From Bartonella massiliensis (lineage in GTDB: Bacteria > Pseudomonadota > Alphaproteobacteria > Rhizobiales > Rhizobiaceae): 64,000 bases of DNA. Both the position numbers and the translations under genes were made by a program. Within the stretch, counting starts at the first letter, position 1; each line of letters starts with the position of its first letter. The notes below the pieces were generated by a model that ran no database searches, was not told where the DNA came from, and saw only the letters and a program-made list of their open reading frames with translations. The DNA is taken from NCBI RefSeq assembly GCF_902150025.1, contig NZ_CABFVS010000015.1, positions 1 to 64,000 on the forward strand, in the 5' to 3' direction. Below, piece by piece: positions 1 through 13,175 of the stretch.

Positions 1-340
1 TTTTTATATTATAAATAAAAATAAGAGAACGTTATTATAATTGGTAAAATTTTTACATGTAAGTGGTTATTTCTTATCTATAAATACTGTTGCCCGATAT
101 CATATGGATCTTGAATAAATTTACCTTGAAAACAAAACACCTTATATCTCAGAAGATAAATTGTTACTTCGTTCTAAGCTAAAACACAGGACTTTGTACA
201 CATTTCTATTGCAAACTAATTAATGAATTTACGTCGTATTTTATACTGAAATACATATTTATTGTCTTTCTCTTCCAACCATTTTAAAAGGGTTTATGAA
301 ATCTCAAGGGAAAAGCCAACATCTATTTTTATCGTCATTT
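1..340. other. AT-rich non-coding stretch
   Basis: No open frame of useful length and no recognisable RNA, repeat or mobile-element sequence is visible. The stretch lies downstream of the doubtful minus-strand ORF at 341-562. It may be decayed coding DNA, but I cannot name a source. Confidence 0.5.
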
Positions 341-562
341 TTAAAATGTAACTTTACGACTTTCAAAAGCATCCCAAGCGATATCCTTTAAATAATGCAG
401 ATTACGCATTATTTCACACTTTTGTTTATTGTTTTCTTTAATGGCATCATCCCATGAAGAATAGAATGCCCCAATATATCTTGAGCCCTCTTGCATCTGA
501 GAGTATTCATAAATGATATTTTTCTTCCTTTCTTTAAGTGTTTTTGCCCATAAGCTTCCCAC
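341..562 (-). CDS. Hypothetical 73-aa protein or gene remnant
   Basis: I do not recognise this protein. The frame opens with GTG directly after an in-frame TAA, and no Shine-Dalgarno sequence precedes it, so it may be the tail of a longer decayed gene. The product is hydrophilic and rich in Lys, Glu and aromatic residues, with no membrane segment. A second, more decayed copy is readable on the minus strand at about 22860-22985. There the stretch equivalent to residues 32-68 (from FYSS to DAFES) can be aligned, for example at IKE and NKQK versus IKE and DKQK. A repeated ORF in a gene desert suggests accessory or phage origin. It may be a real small gene or a relic. Confidence 0.3.
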   Translation of the reverse strand: MGSLWAKTLKERKKNIIYEYSQMQEGSRYIGAFYSSWDDAIKENNKQKCEIMRNLHYLKDIAWDAFESRKVTF

Positions 563-3819
<3,257 letters not shown>

Positions 3820-3822
3820 AAC

Positions 3823-4020
3823 ATGCAAATATTTGTGAATGGTGAAAAAGTTCAAACAGAAACCTCTTTTCTTAGCCTCTTGCTTTTGGAATTGGGGTAT
3901 GAAGGAGATTGGCTTGCAACTGCTGTTAATGCGGAAGCTGTTCCTGTAGAGGCACGCGATCAATTTATTTTACATGAAGGAGATAAAGTAGAAATTTTAA
4001 GCCCAATGCAAGGAGGCTAA
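3823..4020 (+). CDS. thiS: Sulfur-carrier protein ThiS
   Basis: Small ubiquitin-like sulfur carrier of 65 aa ending in the Gly-Gly tail that is adenylated and thiocarboxylated before sulfur is passed to ThiG. Visible family features are the N-terminal beta-strand MQIFVNGE and the segment [15 protein letters not shown], followed by [13 protein letters not shown] at the C terminus. It lies 3 bases after thiO and 5 bases before thiG, which is the usual order. No ThiF-like activating enzyme is encoded in this window. Confidence 0.93.
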   Translation: MQIFVNGEKVQTETSFLSLLLLELGYEGDWLATAVNAEAVPVEARDQFILHEGDKVEILSPMQGG

Positions 4021-4025
4021 TCTTT

Positions 4026-4796
4026 ATGTTAAATCTTTATGGACGTGAATTCTCATCCCGTCTTATGTTAGGTACAGCGCAATATCCCTCACCTGCAATT
4101 CTGCGTGATGCTATTCATAAATCAAATACAGAAATTGTAACCGTTTCGTTGCGCCGAGAAAGTGCCGGTGGAAAAGGAGGGGGACAATTTTGGCAATTCC
4201 TTCAAAAGCTTGATATAACGATACTTCCAAATACCGCTGGGTGTTACACTGTTAAAGAAGCTGTAACGACAGCCCATTTAGCACGAGATCTCTTCAAAAC
4301 CTCTTGGATTAAACTCGAAATTATTGGTAATTCCGATACTTTACAGCCCAATGTTTTTTCTTTAATTGAAGCCGCAAAAATTTTAAACAGCGAAGATTTC
4401 AAAGTTTTTGCTTATACAACCGATGATCTCATTGTTGCTGAAAAGCTTCTCGATGTTGGTTGCCGTGTTATTATGCCTTGGTGTGCCCCTATTGGATCGG
4501 CAAAAGGTCCTCATCATACCGATGGACTGCGTTCTATCCGTGCTTATCTTCCTGATGTTACTCTTGTAATTGACGCCGGCATTGGGCGTCCATCCCATGC
4601 TGCTGTTGCTATGGAACTGGGTTATGATGCCGTTCTTCTTAATACCGCTGTTGCTAAAGCAGGTGATCCTGCCTTGATGGCTGAAGCGTTTTCTAAAGCT
4701 ATTCAGGCAGGGCGTATGGGATATAAAGCAGGTATTCTCGAAGCACGCAATGTAGCGATTCCCTCAACCCCTGTTATTGGTAAAGCGGTCTTTTGA
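4026..4796 (+). CDS. thiG: Thiazole synthase ThiG
   Basis: TIM-barrel enzyme that assembles thiazole phosphate from deoxyxylulose phosphate, dehydroglycine and ThiS thiocarboxylate. The product (256 aa) contains the Schiff-base lysine at position 96 in WIKLEIIG, a [14 protein letters not shown] substrate region, [25 protein letters not shown] and [13 protein letters not shown], all standard for the family. An AGGAGG-like ribosome-binding site lies within the end of thiS. Its TGA shares one base with the ATG of thiE (TGATG), so the two are translationally coupled. Confidence 0.95.
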   Translation: MLNLYGREFSSRLMLGTAQYPSPAILRDAIHKSNTEIVTVSLRRESAGGKGGGQFWQFLQKLDITILPNTAGCYTVKEAVTTAHLARDLFKTSWIKLEIIGNSDTLQPNVFSLIEAAKILNSEDFKVFAYTTDDLIVAEKLLDVGCRVIMPWCAPIGSAKGPHHTDGLRSIRAYLPDVTLVIDAGIGRPSHAAVAMELGYDAVLLNTAVAKAGDPALMAEAFSKAIQAGRMGYKAGILEARNVAIPSTPVIGKAVF

Positions 4797-5401
4797 TGAA
4801 ATTGGATCCATTTTATCTCATCGTTGATAATGCTGATTGGATTGAACGCTTGGTTCCTCTTGGTGTTAAACTCATACAGTTGCGTATGAAAGACGAAGAT
4901 CTCCAAACAATCCGTCAACATATCAAACGCGCAAAAAACATCTGTGATCAATGGGGCGCACAACTCATTATTAATGATCATTGGCGCATAGCCATTGATG
5001 AAAAATGCAATTTTATTCATCTTGGACAAGAAGATCTAAGCAATGCTGATCTTCCTGCAATTCGTAGAAATGGCATAAGATTTGGTCTTAGCACTCATGA
5101 TGAACATGAATTGGATAGCGCACTTTCTGTTAATCCTGATTATATTGCTCTTGGTCCTATTTATCCAACAATCTTAAAAAAAATGAAATGGCAACCTCAA
5201 GGGTTAGAAAAAATTAAACAATGGAGAAAGCGGATTGGTACTTTACCTTTCGTTGCTATTGGTGGTTTAAGCCCAGAACGCGCAATAAATGTGTTGAAAG
5301 CAGGAGCCAATAGCGCGGCTGTTGTCACCGACATTATCCTGCATAAAAAACCCGAAGAGCGGGTACAACAATGGCTTACGGTGACCCAGCCATGGCGTTA
5401 A
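4796..5401 (+). CDS. thiE: Thiamine-phosphate synthase ThiE
   Basis: Joins the pyrimidine pyrophosphate and thiazole phosphate to give thiamine monophosphate. The product (201 aa) has a TIM-barrel pattern with IQLRMKD, LIINDHWRIA, FIHLGQEDL, GLSTHDEHEL, YIALGPIYPT and VAIGGLSPE in the family order. The motif usually written INDR reads INDH here, a modest departure. A TTG at 4793 is also in frame, but the ATG at 4796 that overlaps the thiG stop is the better start. thiD begins inside the 3' end of this gene. Confidence 0.92.
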   Translation: MKLDPFYLIVDNADWIERLVPLGVKLIQLRMKDEDLQTIRQHIKRAKNICDQWGAQLIINDHWRIAIDEKCNFIHLGQEDLSNADLPAIRRNGIRFGLSTHDEHELDSALSVNPDYIALGPIYPTILKKMKWQPQGLEKIKQWRKRIGTLPFVAIGGLSPERAINVLKAGANSAAVVTDIILHKKPEERVQQWLTVTQPWR

Positions 5402-6150
5402 CACCTTCTATTCTTATTGTTGCAGGCACTGATCCAACAGGAGGTGCTGGCATTGTTCGTGATATAGAAACAGCGGCATATTTTCACATCAAAGCAAATT
5501 TAGCTATCACTTGTGTCAATGTACAAGATGATTATCACGTTGCTGAAATTGTGCCCATGAATGAAAAGCTTGTTGCCGCGCAAATGCGCAGTGCCTTAGA
5601 CGTTCATTCCATCAGAGCAATAAAAATTGGTATGACAGGAAATCAAGCAATTATAGCAGCAATTTGTCGTGTCCTTGAAGATTATCCTCATATTCCCGTT
5701 ATTCTTGATCCTGTACTGGTTGCCTCATCAGGAGGAAAGCTGACGACAGAAAAAATCATAGAAATTATGATCTATCAGCTTCTCCCACGTGTTACTCTTT
5801 TAACACCCAATAGAGGCGAACTCGCTCTTCTTAGCCAAACCCCTTTAGCATCTCATCAGGAAGAGGCGATACAACAAGCAAAAACACTTTTATCATTGGG
5901 AGCAGGCTCTATTTTAGTAAAAGGGGGACATGCAGAGGGCCCCCTTGCAATTGATAGTTTTATTGACAAAATGAAAATCATAAATATTTCTGCTCCACGT
6001 GTAAAAGGAACAATGCGTGGAACAGGGTGTATTCTCTCAAGCGCTATTGCGGCTCATTTAGCACTCAATGAACCTCTTATTTCAGCTGTAAAAAAAGCAA
6101 AAGAATATACACACACATTGCTTTTAAACCATTGTAAAAACAGTTTTTAA
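5392..6150 (+). CDS. thiD: Hydroxymethylpyrimidine/phosphomethylpyrimidine kinase ThiD
   Basis: Ribokinase-fold enzyme phosphorylating hydroxymethylpyrimidine twice to the pyrophosphate used by ThiE. Visible are the N-terminal VAGTDPTGGAGI loop, KIGMTGN, VILDPVLVASSG, LLTPNRGE, ILVKGGHAEG and the anion-hole GTGCILSSAIAAH near the C terminus. Two ATG codons are possible: 5371, and 5392, which follows a GGTGA site by 7 bases. I chose 5392 (252 aa). Either start overlaps the 3' end of thiE. It is the last gene of the operon; no clear hairpin terminator follows. Confidence 0.9.
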   Translation: MALTPSILIVAGTDPTGGAGIVRDIETAAYFHIKANLAITCVNVQDDYHVAEIVPMNEKLVAAQMRSALDVHSIRAIKIGMTGNQAIIAAICRVLEDYPHIPVILDPVLVASSGGKLTTEKIIEIMIYQLLPRVTLLTPNRGELALLSQTPLASHQEEAIQQAKTLLSLGAGSILVKGGHAEGPLAIDSFIDKMKIINISAPRVKGTMRGTGCILSSAIAAHLALNEPLISAVKKAKEYTHTLLLNHCKNSF

Positions 6151-6496
6151 AGTCTTTATATTTTTTCATATATATTGATATCTTTTATTCATATGATTAA
6201 TATTTTTTAATAAAATTTATAAATAGAATATGATAACAGTCACTTGCATCCAATAAAAAATTCTTTTACCATGAAGGAATTACTTCTCTTTTAGAAGATA
6301 ATATATTGAAATTTAAATAAATTGTACATTTAATGGTGTGTATAATCGCAAACACCTGCATTTTACGATCTAGCTTTTTATGATAAAGAAAAAATGCTAT
6401 GATCATTCTTATATACGAACGCTAAGAAAAATACTTATAAAACTTGAAGGATAATTTTGTTTGATCTATAGTCGTTAGATCATTAGAAAAAATAAA
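6151..6496. other. Intergenic gap after the thi operon
   Basis: About 350 bp of AT-rich sequence with no ORF of note. A T-rich run follows thiD, but no convincing stem-loop is visible. The next gene has only a weak ribosome-binding site. Confidence 0.5.
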
Positions 6497-7336
6497 ATGT
6501 TAAATCAAACGCCGTACTCAATTTCCTATGAAGAACTCTTAAACTTTTATAAAGAAAGTGGTGCGGATGCTGTTCTGACAGACTTACCCATTGATCGTTT
6601 TAAGCAATCTGCTTGTTCAGAGAAAAAATCAACACCCGCTGTGAACATTTCTCATAAGCAACGAACATCCCCCCAAACATCTTCAACCATAAAATTAGAT
6701 CATCATACGCAACATAACTCTAAGGTCATACAAAATAACCCCGCAGCAATAGAGAGTGCTAGGAATGCAAAAACACTCGATGAATTAAAATCTGCTCTCC
6801 TTTCATTTAATGGTTGTTCATTAAAATTGACAGCAAAAAACACCTGTTTTTCAGATGGAACAGCAGGAAGCCCCTTAATGCTCATAGGCGAAGCACCTGG
6901 ACGAGAAGAGGATATACAAGGAATTCCTTTCGTGGGAAAAGCAGGAATGTTACTGAATAAAATCCTGGCATCAATTGGCTTAACAAGAGATAATGTGTAC
7001 ATTGCGAACACTATTCCTTGGCGTCCACCAGGAAATCGTACACCAACACCAAGAGAAGTTGCCTTGTGCCGCCCTTTTATTGAACGGCACATTTATTTAG
7101 CACGTCCTCGTGTGCTTATAGCACTGGGAGGCGTTGCTGCACAATTTCTTACGGGATCTCAAAATGGGATTATCCGAACAAGAGGGAAATGGCATATTTA
7201 TGAAAGTGAGAATAGTATAAAAATACCTGTTATGCCAACTTTTCACCCTGCTTACCTTCTTCGAACCCCTAGTCAAAAAAAGCTTACATGGATAGACTTT
7301 TTAGAAGTAAAAAATCGTCTCGATAACCTTGTGTGA
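6497..7336 (+). CDS. Uracil-DNA glycosylase, family 4-like
   Basis: Removes uracil from DNA at the start of base-excision repair. The product (279 aa) has a poorly conserved N-terminal extension of about 85 residues, then motif A GEAPGREED (from residue 131), PFVGKAGMLLN, NTIPWRPPGNRTPTP and the leucine-loop motif HPAYLLR near residue 250. Classical family 4 enzymes hold a [4Fe-4S] cluster with four cysteines, one of them in KCRPP. Here that position is Trp (PWRPP), and only scattered cysteines (FNGCSL, KNTCFS, ALCRPF) remain, so an intact cluster looks unlikely. I believe rhizobial relatives share the WRPPGNRTPTP form, so this is probably lineage-typical. The ATG start has a weak ribosome-binding site. 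Confidence 0.85.
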   Translation: MLNQTPYSISYEELLNFYKESGADAVLTDLPIDRFKQSACSEKKSTPAVNISHKQRTSPQTSSTIKLDHHTQHNSKVIQNNPAAIESARNAKTLDELKSALLSFNGCSLKLTAKNTCFSDGTAGSPLMLIGEAPGREEDIQGIPFVGKAGMLLNKILASIGLTRDNVYIANTIPWRPPGNRTPTPREVALCRPFIERHIYLARPRVLIALGGVAAQFLTGSQNGIIRTRGKWHIYESENSIKIPVMPTFHPAYLLRTPSQKKLTWIDFLEVKNRLDNLV

Positions 7337-7408
7337 TTTTTTAATCTTCTTTGTCTTAAAAAATTAAATATCTTCTTTAACTTAAAAAAATACAAATGGG
7401 AGAAAATT

Positions 7409-10036
7409 ATGAAACAGCCAACAACATCTATTTATCGTTTGGAAGACTACCAGCTAACCCCTTATGCCATTCCTAAAACACAACTTTCCTTCCAATTGGC
7501 ACCAACAAAAACCTCTGTTACAGCCATATTGTCTATTGAACCCCGTCAAAATACAAAAGAATTAACACCTCTTGTGCTTTCTGGAGATGATCTTACTTTA
7601 ATTTCTGTTGCGATTAACGGTGAGACATTAGCCCCAAACGCTTATAAAGTTACGCCTTCACGTTTAGAAATTACAACGCCACCAACAGCGCCTTTTACAT
7701 TGAGTTTGGTTACGGAAGTAAATCCTGAAAGCAATCGCCAACTTATGGGGCTTTATCTTTCAAATGGTGTTTATTGTACACAATGCGAATCGGAAGGTTT
7801 TCGTCGTATGACGTATTTTTACGACCGCCCAGATGTTCTTTCTACCTATAAAGTGAAAATTGAAGCCGATTCCCAAACAAGCCCAATCTTGCTTTCAAAC
7901 GGTAATCTGGTGGAAACAGGAACGTCAAAGAATAATCGTCATTTTGCGATTTGGGAAGATCCTTATCCTAAACCATCGTATCTCTTTGCTTTAGTAGGTG
8001 GCGATCTTGATAAGTTAGAAGACCATTTTACAACTGTATCTGGACGACGTATCGAGCTTGGTATCTATGTGGAAAAAGGAAAAACCCAACGAGCTGCTTA
8101 TGCGATGGATGCACTCAAACGCTCCATGCGTTGGGATGAACAATGTTTCGGACGCGAATATGATCTTGATGTTTTTAACATTGTTGCTGTTTCCGACTTT
8201 AACATGGGCGCAATGGAAAACAAAGGACTTAACGTTTTTAATGATAAATATGTTCTTGTCGACCCTGAAACAGCAACCGATCAGGATTATAGAAATGTTG
8301 AGCGTGTCATTGCCCATGAATATTTCCATAATTGGAGTGGTAATCGTGTTACCTGTCGCGATTGGTTTCAACTTTGCTTAAAAGAAGGTTTCACTGTTTA
8401 TCGTGATCAAGAATTTTCATCAGATCAAAATGTCCGCAGCCTACAGAGAATTGAAAATGTAAAAATATTAAAAGCAACGCAATTTGCCGAAGATGCTGGA
8501 CCTCTCGCTCATCCTGTACGTCCTCGCCAATATAGCCAAATTAATAATTTTTACACCACAACTGTTTACGAAAAAGGTGCTGAAGTAGTTCGCATGATAC
8601 GAACGATTTTGGGTCCTACTCTGTTTCGTAAAGGCACGGATCTTTATTTTCAACGCCATGATGGACAAGCTTGTACAATTGAAGATTTTATTGCTTGTTT
8701 TGCTGAAGTATCTCATCAAGACTTCTCTCAATTTATGCTGTGGTATGAACAAGCAGGCACCCCCAATGTAGAAATCAACAGCCACTATAGCGATGGTGTT
8801 TTAACAATTCATGCCAAGCAACATATTCCCGCAACCCCACAACAAAATATAAAAAAACCCATGCTTATCCCTATTGCATTTGGTTTGTTAGGATCTAAGG
8901 GAGAAAAACTTGCTTATGAAGCGGATACAGATATTCAATCAGATGTTATGCTGCTGTCTAAGGAAAGCCAAACATTCACATTAAAGGGTCTTCGTGAAAA
9001 ACCTGTTTTATCACTGCTGCGAGATTTTTCTGCACCAATCATTTTACACACGCCATTCAATGAAAGCGAACTTATTTTTCTTGCGCAACATGATGACAAT
9101 CACATCAATCGCTGGCAATCTCTTAACCAGTTAATGACGCAAGCCTTAATTCAAAGCATTCAAGATAAAACAAAAGAAAAAGCAACACTTCCCTCTGCTT
9201 TGCTCAATCTCATTGAAACGATCCTAGCAGATGAAAAGTTAGAGCCTGAATTTCGTGCCTTCTGCTTAAATTTACCTAGTGAAGTTGAGCTTGCTCAGAC
9301 AATCGGTAAAAATATTGATCCAGATCGTATCCATCAGATACGTAATCAGTTTCTCGTTTCACTTGCACAAACACACCAAGAGCTCTTAACAAAGTTTTAT
9401 GCGCAAATGGAGAGTAATGAGCCCTATTCCCCAAACACTGTACAAGCTGGAAAGCGAGCCTTAAAGAATATCACACTGGATTACCTTTCTATTGCTGAAG
9501 ACAATCCAAACCGTGCTGCGACACAATACGCAACAGCCAACAATATGACGGACCGTATGGCGAGTATTGCTGTTCTCGTAAAGCGTTTTAACAAAAGCGA
9601 GCAGGCACAAAATGCTCTAAATGATTTTGAAAACCGCTATCGGCATGATCCTTTGGTCATGGATAAATGGTTCTCTATTCAAGCAATGGTTGCTGGTGCA
9701 TCAACTTTGGAACATGTTCAAAAGCTCATGCAACACCCACTGTTTTCACTAGATAATCCTAATCGTGTACGATCCCTCATCGGTGTCTTTGCATCTCACA
9801 ACCTCACGGGCTTTAACCGACTGGATGGAGCGTCTTATCATTTTCTTTGCCAAATTATTTTGGAAATTGACAAAAAAAATCCACAGCTGGCTTCACGGTT
9901 ATTAACAATGATGCGCTCTTGGCGACAATTAGAACCCATTCGTCAACAAAAACTTGAAACTGAATTAAAAACAATTGCTGCTGCGCCAAAATTATCAAGC
10001 GATGTTGCTGATATTATCGACCGTCTGCTCACTTGA
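7409..10036 (+). CDS. pepN: Aminopeptidase N (M1 family zinc peptidase)
   Basis: Cytoplasmic zinc aminopeptidase that trims N-terminal residues from peptides. At 875 aa it matches the usual length of proteobacterial PepN. The GAMEN substrate motif lies near residue 267 and the zinc site HEYFH at 303-307, with the third ligand Glu326 in LKEGFTV (HExxH-x18-E). The C-terminal half has the alpha-helical domain of the PepN type, with no truncation. A GGGAGAA ribosome-binding site precedes the ATG. It is followed by a strong stem-loop at 10112-10146 and looks monocistronic. Confidence 0.95.
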   Translation: MKQPTTSIYRLEDYQLTPYAIPKTQLSFQLAPTKTSVTAILSIEPRQNTKELTPLVLSGDDLTLISVAINGETLAPNAYKVTPSRLEITTPPTAPFTLSLVTEVNPESNRQLMGLYLSNGVYCTQCESEGFRRMTYFYDRPDVLSTYKVKIEADSQTSPILLSNGNLVETGTSKNNRHFAIWEDPYPKPSYLFALVGGDLDKLEDHFTTVSGRRIELGIYVEKGKTQRAAYAMDALKRSMRWDEQCFGREYDLDVFNIVAVSDFNMGAMENKGLNVFNDKYVLVDPETATDQDYRNVERVIAHEYFHNWSGNRVTCRDWFQLCLKEGFTVYRDQEFSSDQNVRSLQRIENVKILKATQFAEDAGPLAHPVRPRQYSQINNFYTTTVYEKGAEVVRMIRTILGPTLFRKGTDLYFQRHDGQACTIEDFIACFAEVSHQDFSQFMLWYEQAGTPNVEINSHYSDGVLTIHAKQHIPATPQQNIKKPMLIPIAFGLLGSKGEKLAYEADTDIQSDVMLLSKESQTFTLKGLREKPVLSLLRDFSAPIILHTPFNESELIFLAQHDDNHINRWQSLNQLMTQALIQSIQDKTKEKATLPSALLNLIETILADEKLEPEFRAFCLNLPSEVELAQTIGKNIDPDRIHQIRNQFLVSLAQTHQELLTKFYAQMESNEPYSPNTVQAGKRALKNITLDYLSIAEDNPNRAATQYATANNMTDRMASIAVLVKRFNKSEQAQNALNDFENRYRHDPLVMDKWFSIQAMVAGASTLEHVQKLMQHPLFSLDNPNRVRSLIGVFASHNLTGFNRLDGASYHFLCQIILEIDKKNPQLASRLLTMMRSWRQLEPIRQQKLETELKTIAAAPKLSSDVADIIDRLLT

Positions 10037-10111
10037 AACAAAAAACTATTTTAAATCAATATACTATAATATTTTTAAAATAAATTCTACAAACATCTCG
10101 TTCATCATTAA

Positions 10112-10146
10112 ACCGATAAACAGGCAATTTAAGCCTGTTTATCGGT
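10112..10146 (+). terminator. Stem-loop downstream of pepN
   Basis: A perfect 14-bp stem (ACCGATAAACAGGC at 10112-10125 pairing with 10133-10146) has a 7-base loop. The T-tract after it is weak (TCATATTTC), so it may terminate poorly or serve as a 3' stabiliser. It sits about 75 bp after the pepN stop. Confidence 0.6.
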
Positions 10147-10321
10147 CATATTTCAAATGCCTTTTCCTCTTCATATTCCACAATCATAAAAGTAAAATAC
10201 TTTTTTTTAAAAAAAGACTAGACAGAAGACTCCTGTTTTGATTCACTGCACTCGATGGGGTTACTCATGCAAATCGAAGCAGTTTTTAAATCACATTATT
10301 CCGGAATTAAAGGAACAAGAG

Positions 10322-12643
10322 ATGGCTAAATTGGACGCATATGATGCGCCAACGGAAATGTATGCTGATTCAAAATCGAGCGCTCAAAATCATAAAGCGC
10401 AGACAAAGGGTGTTCATCTTTTTTCTGGCTCTGCCTATCAAAAGCTTCTCTTTGTTGAACCTTGGTTACGACGCTCACTTCCATTTGTGATTGTCGCATT
10501 TCTGATTATCCTTGCGACAATTCGTTTTGTATCACTCTATGATTGGCGCAATACAATTGATAAAAGCACGCATTCGACCATCGCTCTTTTAGCTTCTCAT
10601 ATTACCAATACAATTGAGCGTAACTTATTGGCTGTTTCTCAGAAAGGAAAAGTCTCAGCCCTTTCCCATGATCATTTGCAAAATATCCTCACCACTTTTC
10701 GCAATCAAAATCTTATTAATCCCAGCACTCTCATCGCCATTGTTGATCAAAAGGGCAATGTCTTAGCTTCGTCCAGTTCACAAATTGCATTAGGAAAACC
10801 GTTGCAAGATTTTATCTCTGACAGCATTTCTTTACAATCTCTTGGACAACACGTTGGAGTGATGAAAATCACCATAAGCAAGGATAACTCTGCTCTTGCT
10901 TCATTTCGCCAAACAGAAAACGGGCAATATGGCGTATTCATTGGCGAAAAGATGCACGATAACGCTCTGGAATGGCGCAAATTTTTTTCGCTTAATATAA
11001 CGCTATTCATCGGCACGAGCGGTATTATTCTTGCTCTTCTTTATGCTTATTATAATCAACTTTTACGCGCACGTAAGACAGATCGTATTTCAGAAAAAAT
11101 TCAAAACCGTATTGATATGGCAATGATGCGTGGGCGTTGTGGATTATGGGATTGGAATATGGCAAGTGGACGCGTCTATTGGTCACGAGCCATGTACGAA
11201 ATGCTTGGCTATGTCCCTCAAGATGCATTACTCTCAATTTCCCAAATTAGCGCCATTATCAATCCCAATGATGCTAATTTTTTTGACCTTGCTCAAGAAT
11301 TAATGGCAAGCAAAAAAAAGCATATCGATATCAATATTCCCATGCGTCATGCTGATGGTCATTATGTATGGATGCGACTTCGCGCTGAAGTTACTGAAGA
11401 AGAAGAACCCCATTTGGTTGGTATTTCTTTCGACATTAGTGAACAACAACAATTGGCTGAACAAACAGCACAAGCTGACCTTCGTATCCGCGATGCAATT
11501 GAAAACATTTCAGAATCTTTTGTGTTATGGGATGCTGAAGGACGTTTAGTCATGTCCAACAGCAAATTTTGCGAATATGCCGCTATTCCTAAGCAAATTC
11601 TACAATCAGGAATCCAACGTGCAACCGTCGAAGCTATGGCCCGCCCTGCACTCAGTGAATATCCCCTCAAAGATGATGGTACTGGTAACTTAACCAGCAT
11701 TCGCCAAACAGCCGATGGTTGTTGGCTTAAAATTAATGAACGACGAACCCAAGATGGAGGATTAGTTTGTATTGGTACTGATATTTCTGAACTTAAGCAA
11801 CAACAGGAAAAATTTGAAGACAGTGAAAGGCGTCTTTTTTCTTTTATTCAAGAACTCAAACGTACACGCGGCAGTGCTCAACAACGTGCAACAGAAGTTG
11901 AAAAACTTAATAAAAGTCTGAAAGCAGAAAAAGAACGCGCCGAAAGTGCGAATAAAGCTAAATCAGAATTTTTAGCCAATATGTCTCATGAATTGCGCAC
12001 ACCACTGAATGCTATTCTCGGCTTTTCAGATATCATGTTACAATCGACTTTTGGCCCTCTTGGTTCACAGCGCTATAAGGAATATATGCATGATATTTAT
12101 AATTCAGGAACTCATCTTCTAACCCTTATTAATGATATCCTTGATATGTCAAAAATCGAAGCTGGAAGATTTACGCTTGATTGTAAAAATACCGATCTTG
12201 AGCCCATCATTAGTGAAGCAGTACGAACGCTTACACCACAGGCGCAAGAAAAAAATATTGCTGTTACAACAAATATTACCCCAGAACTTCATGCTGAAGT
12301 TGATGGGCGTGCAATGAAACAAATTTTTCTTAATCTCATCTCTAATGCCGTTAAATTCACGCCTTCTGGTGGAAATATTGATGTCTGTGCTTTTAGGAAA
12401 AAAAATAACCTTATTTTTAAAATTACCGATACAGGTGTTGGTATTCCGCAATCAGCCATCAAAAAACTTGGGCAACCTTTTGAACAAGTTGAAAATCAGC
12501 TCACGAAATCCCATACAGGCTCAGGTCTTGGGTTAGCTATTTCACGCTCCCTATTAGAACTCCATAAAGGAAAACTTGAAATTACTTCAAAAGAAATGAA
12601 AGGAACAACGGTAACGATTATCATGCCTATCACGCAAAGTTAA
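10322..12643 (+). CDS. Membrane-bound PAS-domain sensor histidine kinase
   Basis: Two-component sensor of 773 aa. A first membrane helix lies at about residues 53-71. An extracytoplasmic region of about 150 residues follows, with IAIVDQKGNVLASSS resembling a Cache/PAS-like fold, and then a second helix at about 222-242. Two cytoplasmic PAS/PAC units follow (LWDWNMASGRVYWS and SFVLWDAEGRLVMSN), then a short coiled coil. The HisKA box is FLANMSHELRTPLN (His556), and the HATPase has N (LNLISNAVKF), G1 (DTGVGIP) and G2 (GSGLGLAIS) boxes. The longer frame from 10238 was not used because ATG 10322 follows AAAGGA by 8 bases. No response regulator is adjacent, so the partner is unknown. The 3' end overlaps the convergent ogt gene by 14 bp. 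Confidence 0.85.
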   Translation: MAKLDAYDAPTEMYADSKSSAQNHKAQTKGVHLFSGSAYQKLLFVEPWLRRSLPFVIVAFLIILATIRFVSLYDWRNTIDKSTHSTIALLASHITNTIERNLLAVSQKGKVSALSHDHLQNILTTFRNQNLINPSTLIAIVDQKGNVLASSSSQIALGKPLQDFISDSISLQSLGQHVGVMKITISKDNSALASFRQTENGQYGVFIGEKMHDNALEWRKFFSLNITLFIGTSGIILALLYAYYNQLLRARKTDRISEKIQNRIDMAMMRGRCGLWDWNMASGRVYWSRAMYEMLGYVPQDALLSISQISAIINPNDANFFDLAQELMASKKKHIDINIPMRHADGHYVWMRLRAEVTEEEEPHLVGISFDISEQQQLAEQTAQADLRIRDAIENISESFVLWDAEGRLVMSNSKFCEYAAIPKQILQSGIQRATVEAMARPALSEYPLKDDGTGNLTSIRQTADGCWLKINERRTQDGGLVCIGTDISELKQQQEKFEDSERRLFSFIQELKRTRGSAQQRATEVEKLNKSLKAEKERAESANKAKSEFLANMSHELRTPLNAILGFSDIMLQSTFGPLGSQRYKEYMHDIYNSGTHLLTLINDILDMSKIEAGRFTLDCKNTDLEPIISEAVRTLTPQAQEKNIAVTTNITPELHAEVDGRAMKQIFLNLISNAVKFTPSGGNIDVCAFRKKNNLIFKITDTGVGIPQSAIKKLGQPFEQVENQLTKSHTGSGLGLAISRSLLELHKGKLEITSKEMKGTTVTIIMPITQS

Positions 12644-13175
12644 ATTGGTTTTTAATTTCCCCATTTTGTTCCCGTTGAAGCAAAATCTGTTTGCGTTTAA
12701 CGCCCCAACGATATCCTGAAATAAAACCGTTCTTACGCACAACACGGTGACAAGGAATAATAACAGCCAATGCATTACGGGCACATGCATTCGCAACGGC
12801 ACGAAAAGCATTTGGCATCCCCACACGACACGCTAATTCTTCATATGAAATTGTTTCACCACACGGTATATCACATAATCGTGCCCATACTTTTTGTTGA
12901 AAAACTGTACCCTTTATATCTAAAGGGAAATCATATTTTTGAACCAACTTAGGCGTTTCTATCATAGCTATAATATGAGCAACCTCTCTCTTAAATGCAT
13001 TGTCACCCACAACTTGTTGTGCATCACCACAGCATACCGTAAACTCCTGTAATAGTTTCTCTGTGGTATCGCCTAACGCACTATAACAAATCCCTTTTTG
13101 AGATTTAGCGACCAAAAGTTTTCCTATGGATACATCTTTTAGACAAAATATTCTCTTTTGAGACATGTTCAGCAT
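12630..13175 (-). CDS. ogt: Methylated-DNA-protein cysteine methyltransferase
   Basis: Suicide DNA-repair protein that takes alkyl groups from O6-alkylguanine (or O4-alkylthymine) onto its own cysteine. The product (181 aa) has the active-site motif PCHR in AVIIPCHRVVRKNG. Before it lies the helix-turn-helix wing (TISYEELACRVGMPNAFRAV, with the arginine finger), and after it YRWGVKRKQILL. It has the length of Ogt/AGT and no AraC-like Ada domain. Two ATGs, at 13175 and 13166, are possible and neither has a strong ribosome-binding site. It converges with the kinase gene, sharing 14 bp. Confidence 0.9.
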   Translation of the reverse strand: MLNMSQKRIFCLKDVSIGKLLVAKSQKGICYSALGDTTEKLLQEFTVCCGDAQQVVGDNAFKREVAHIIAMIETPKLVQKYDFPLDIKGTVFQQKVWARLCDIPCGETISYEELACRVGMPNAFRAVANACARNALAVIIPCHRVVRKNGFISGYRWGVKRKQILLQREQNGEIKNQFNFA

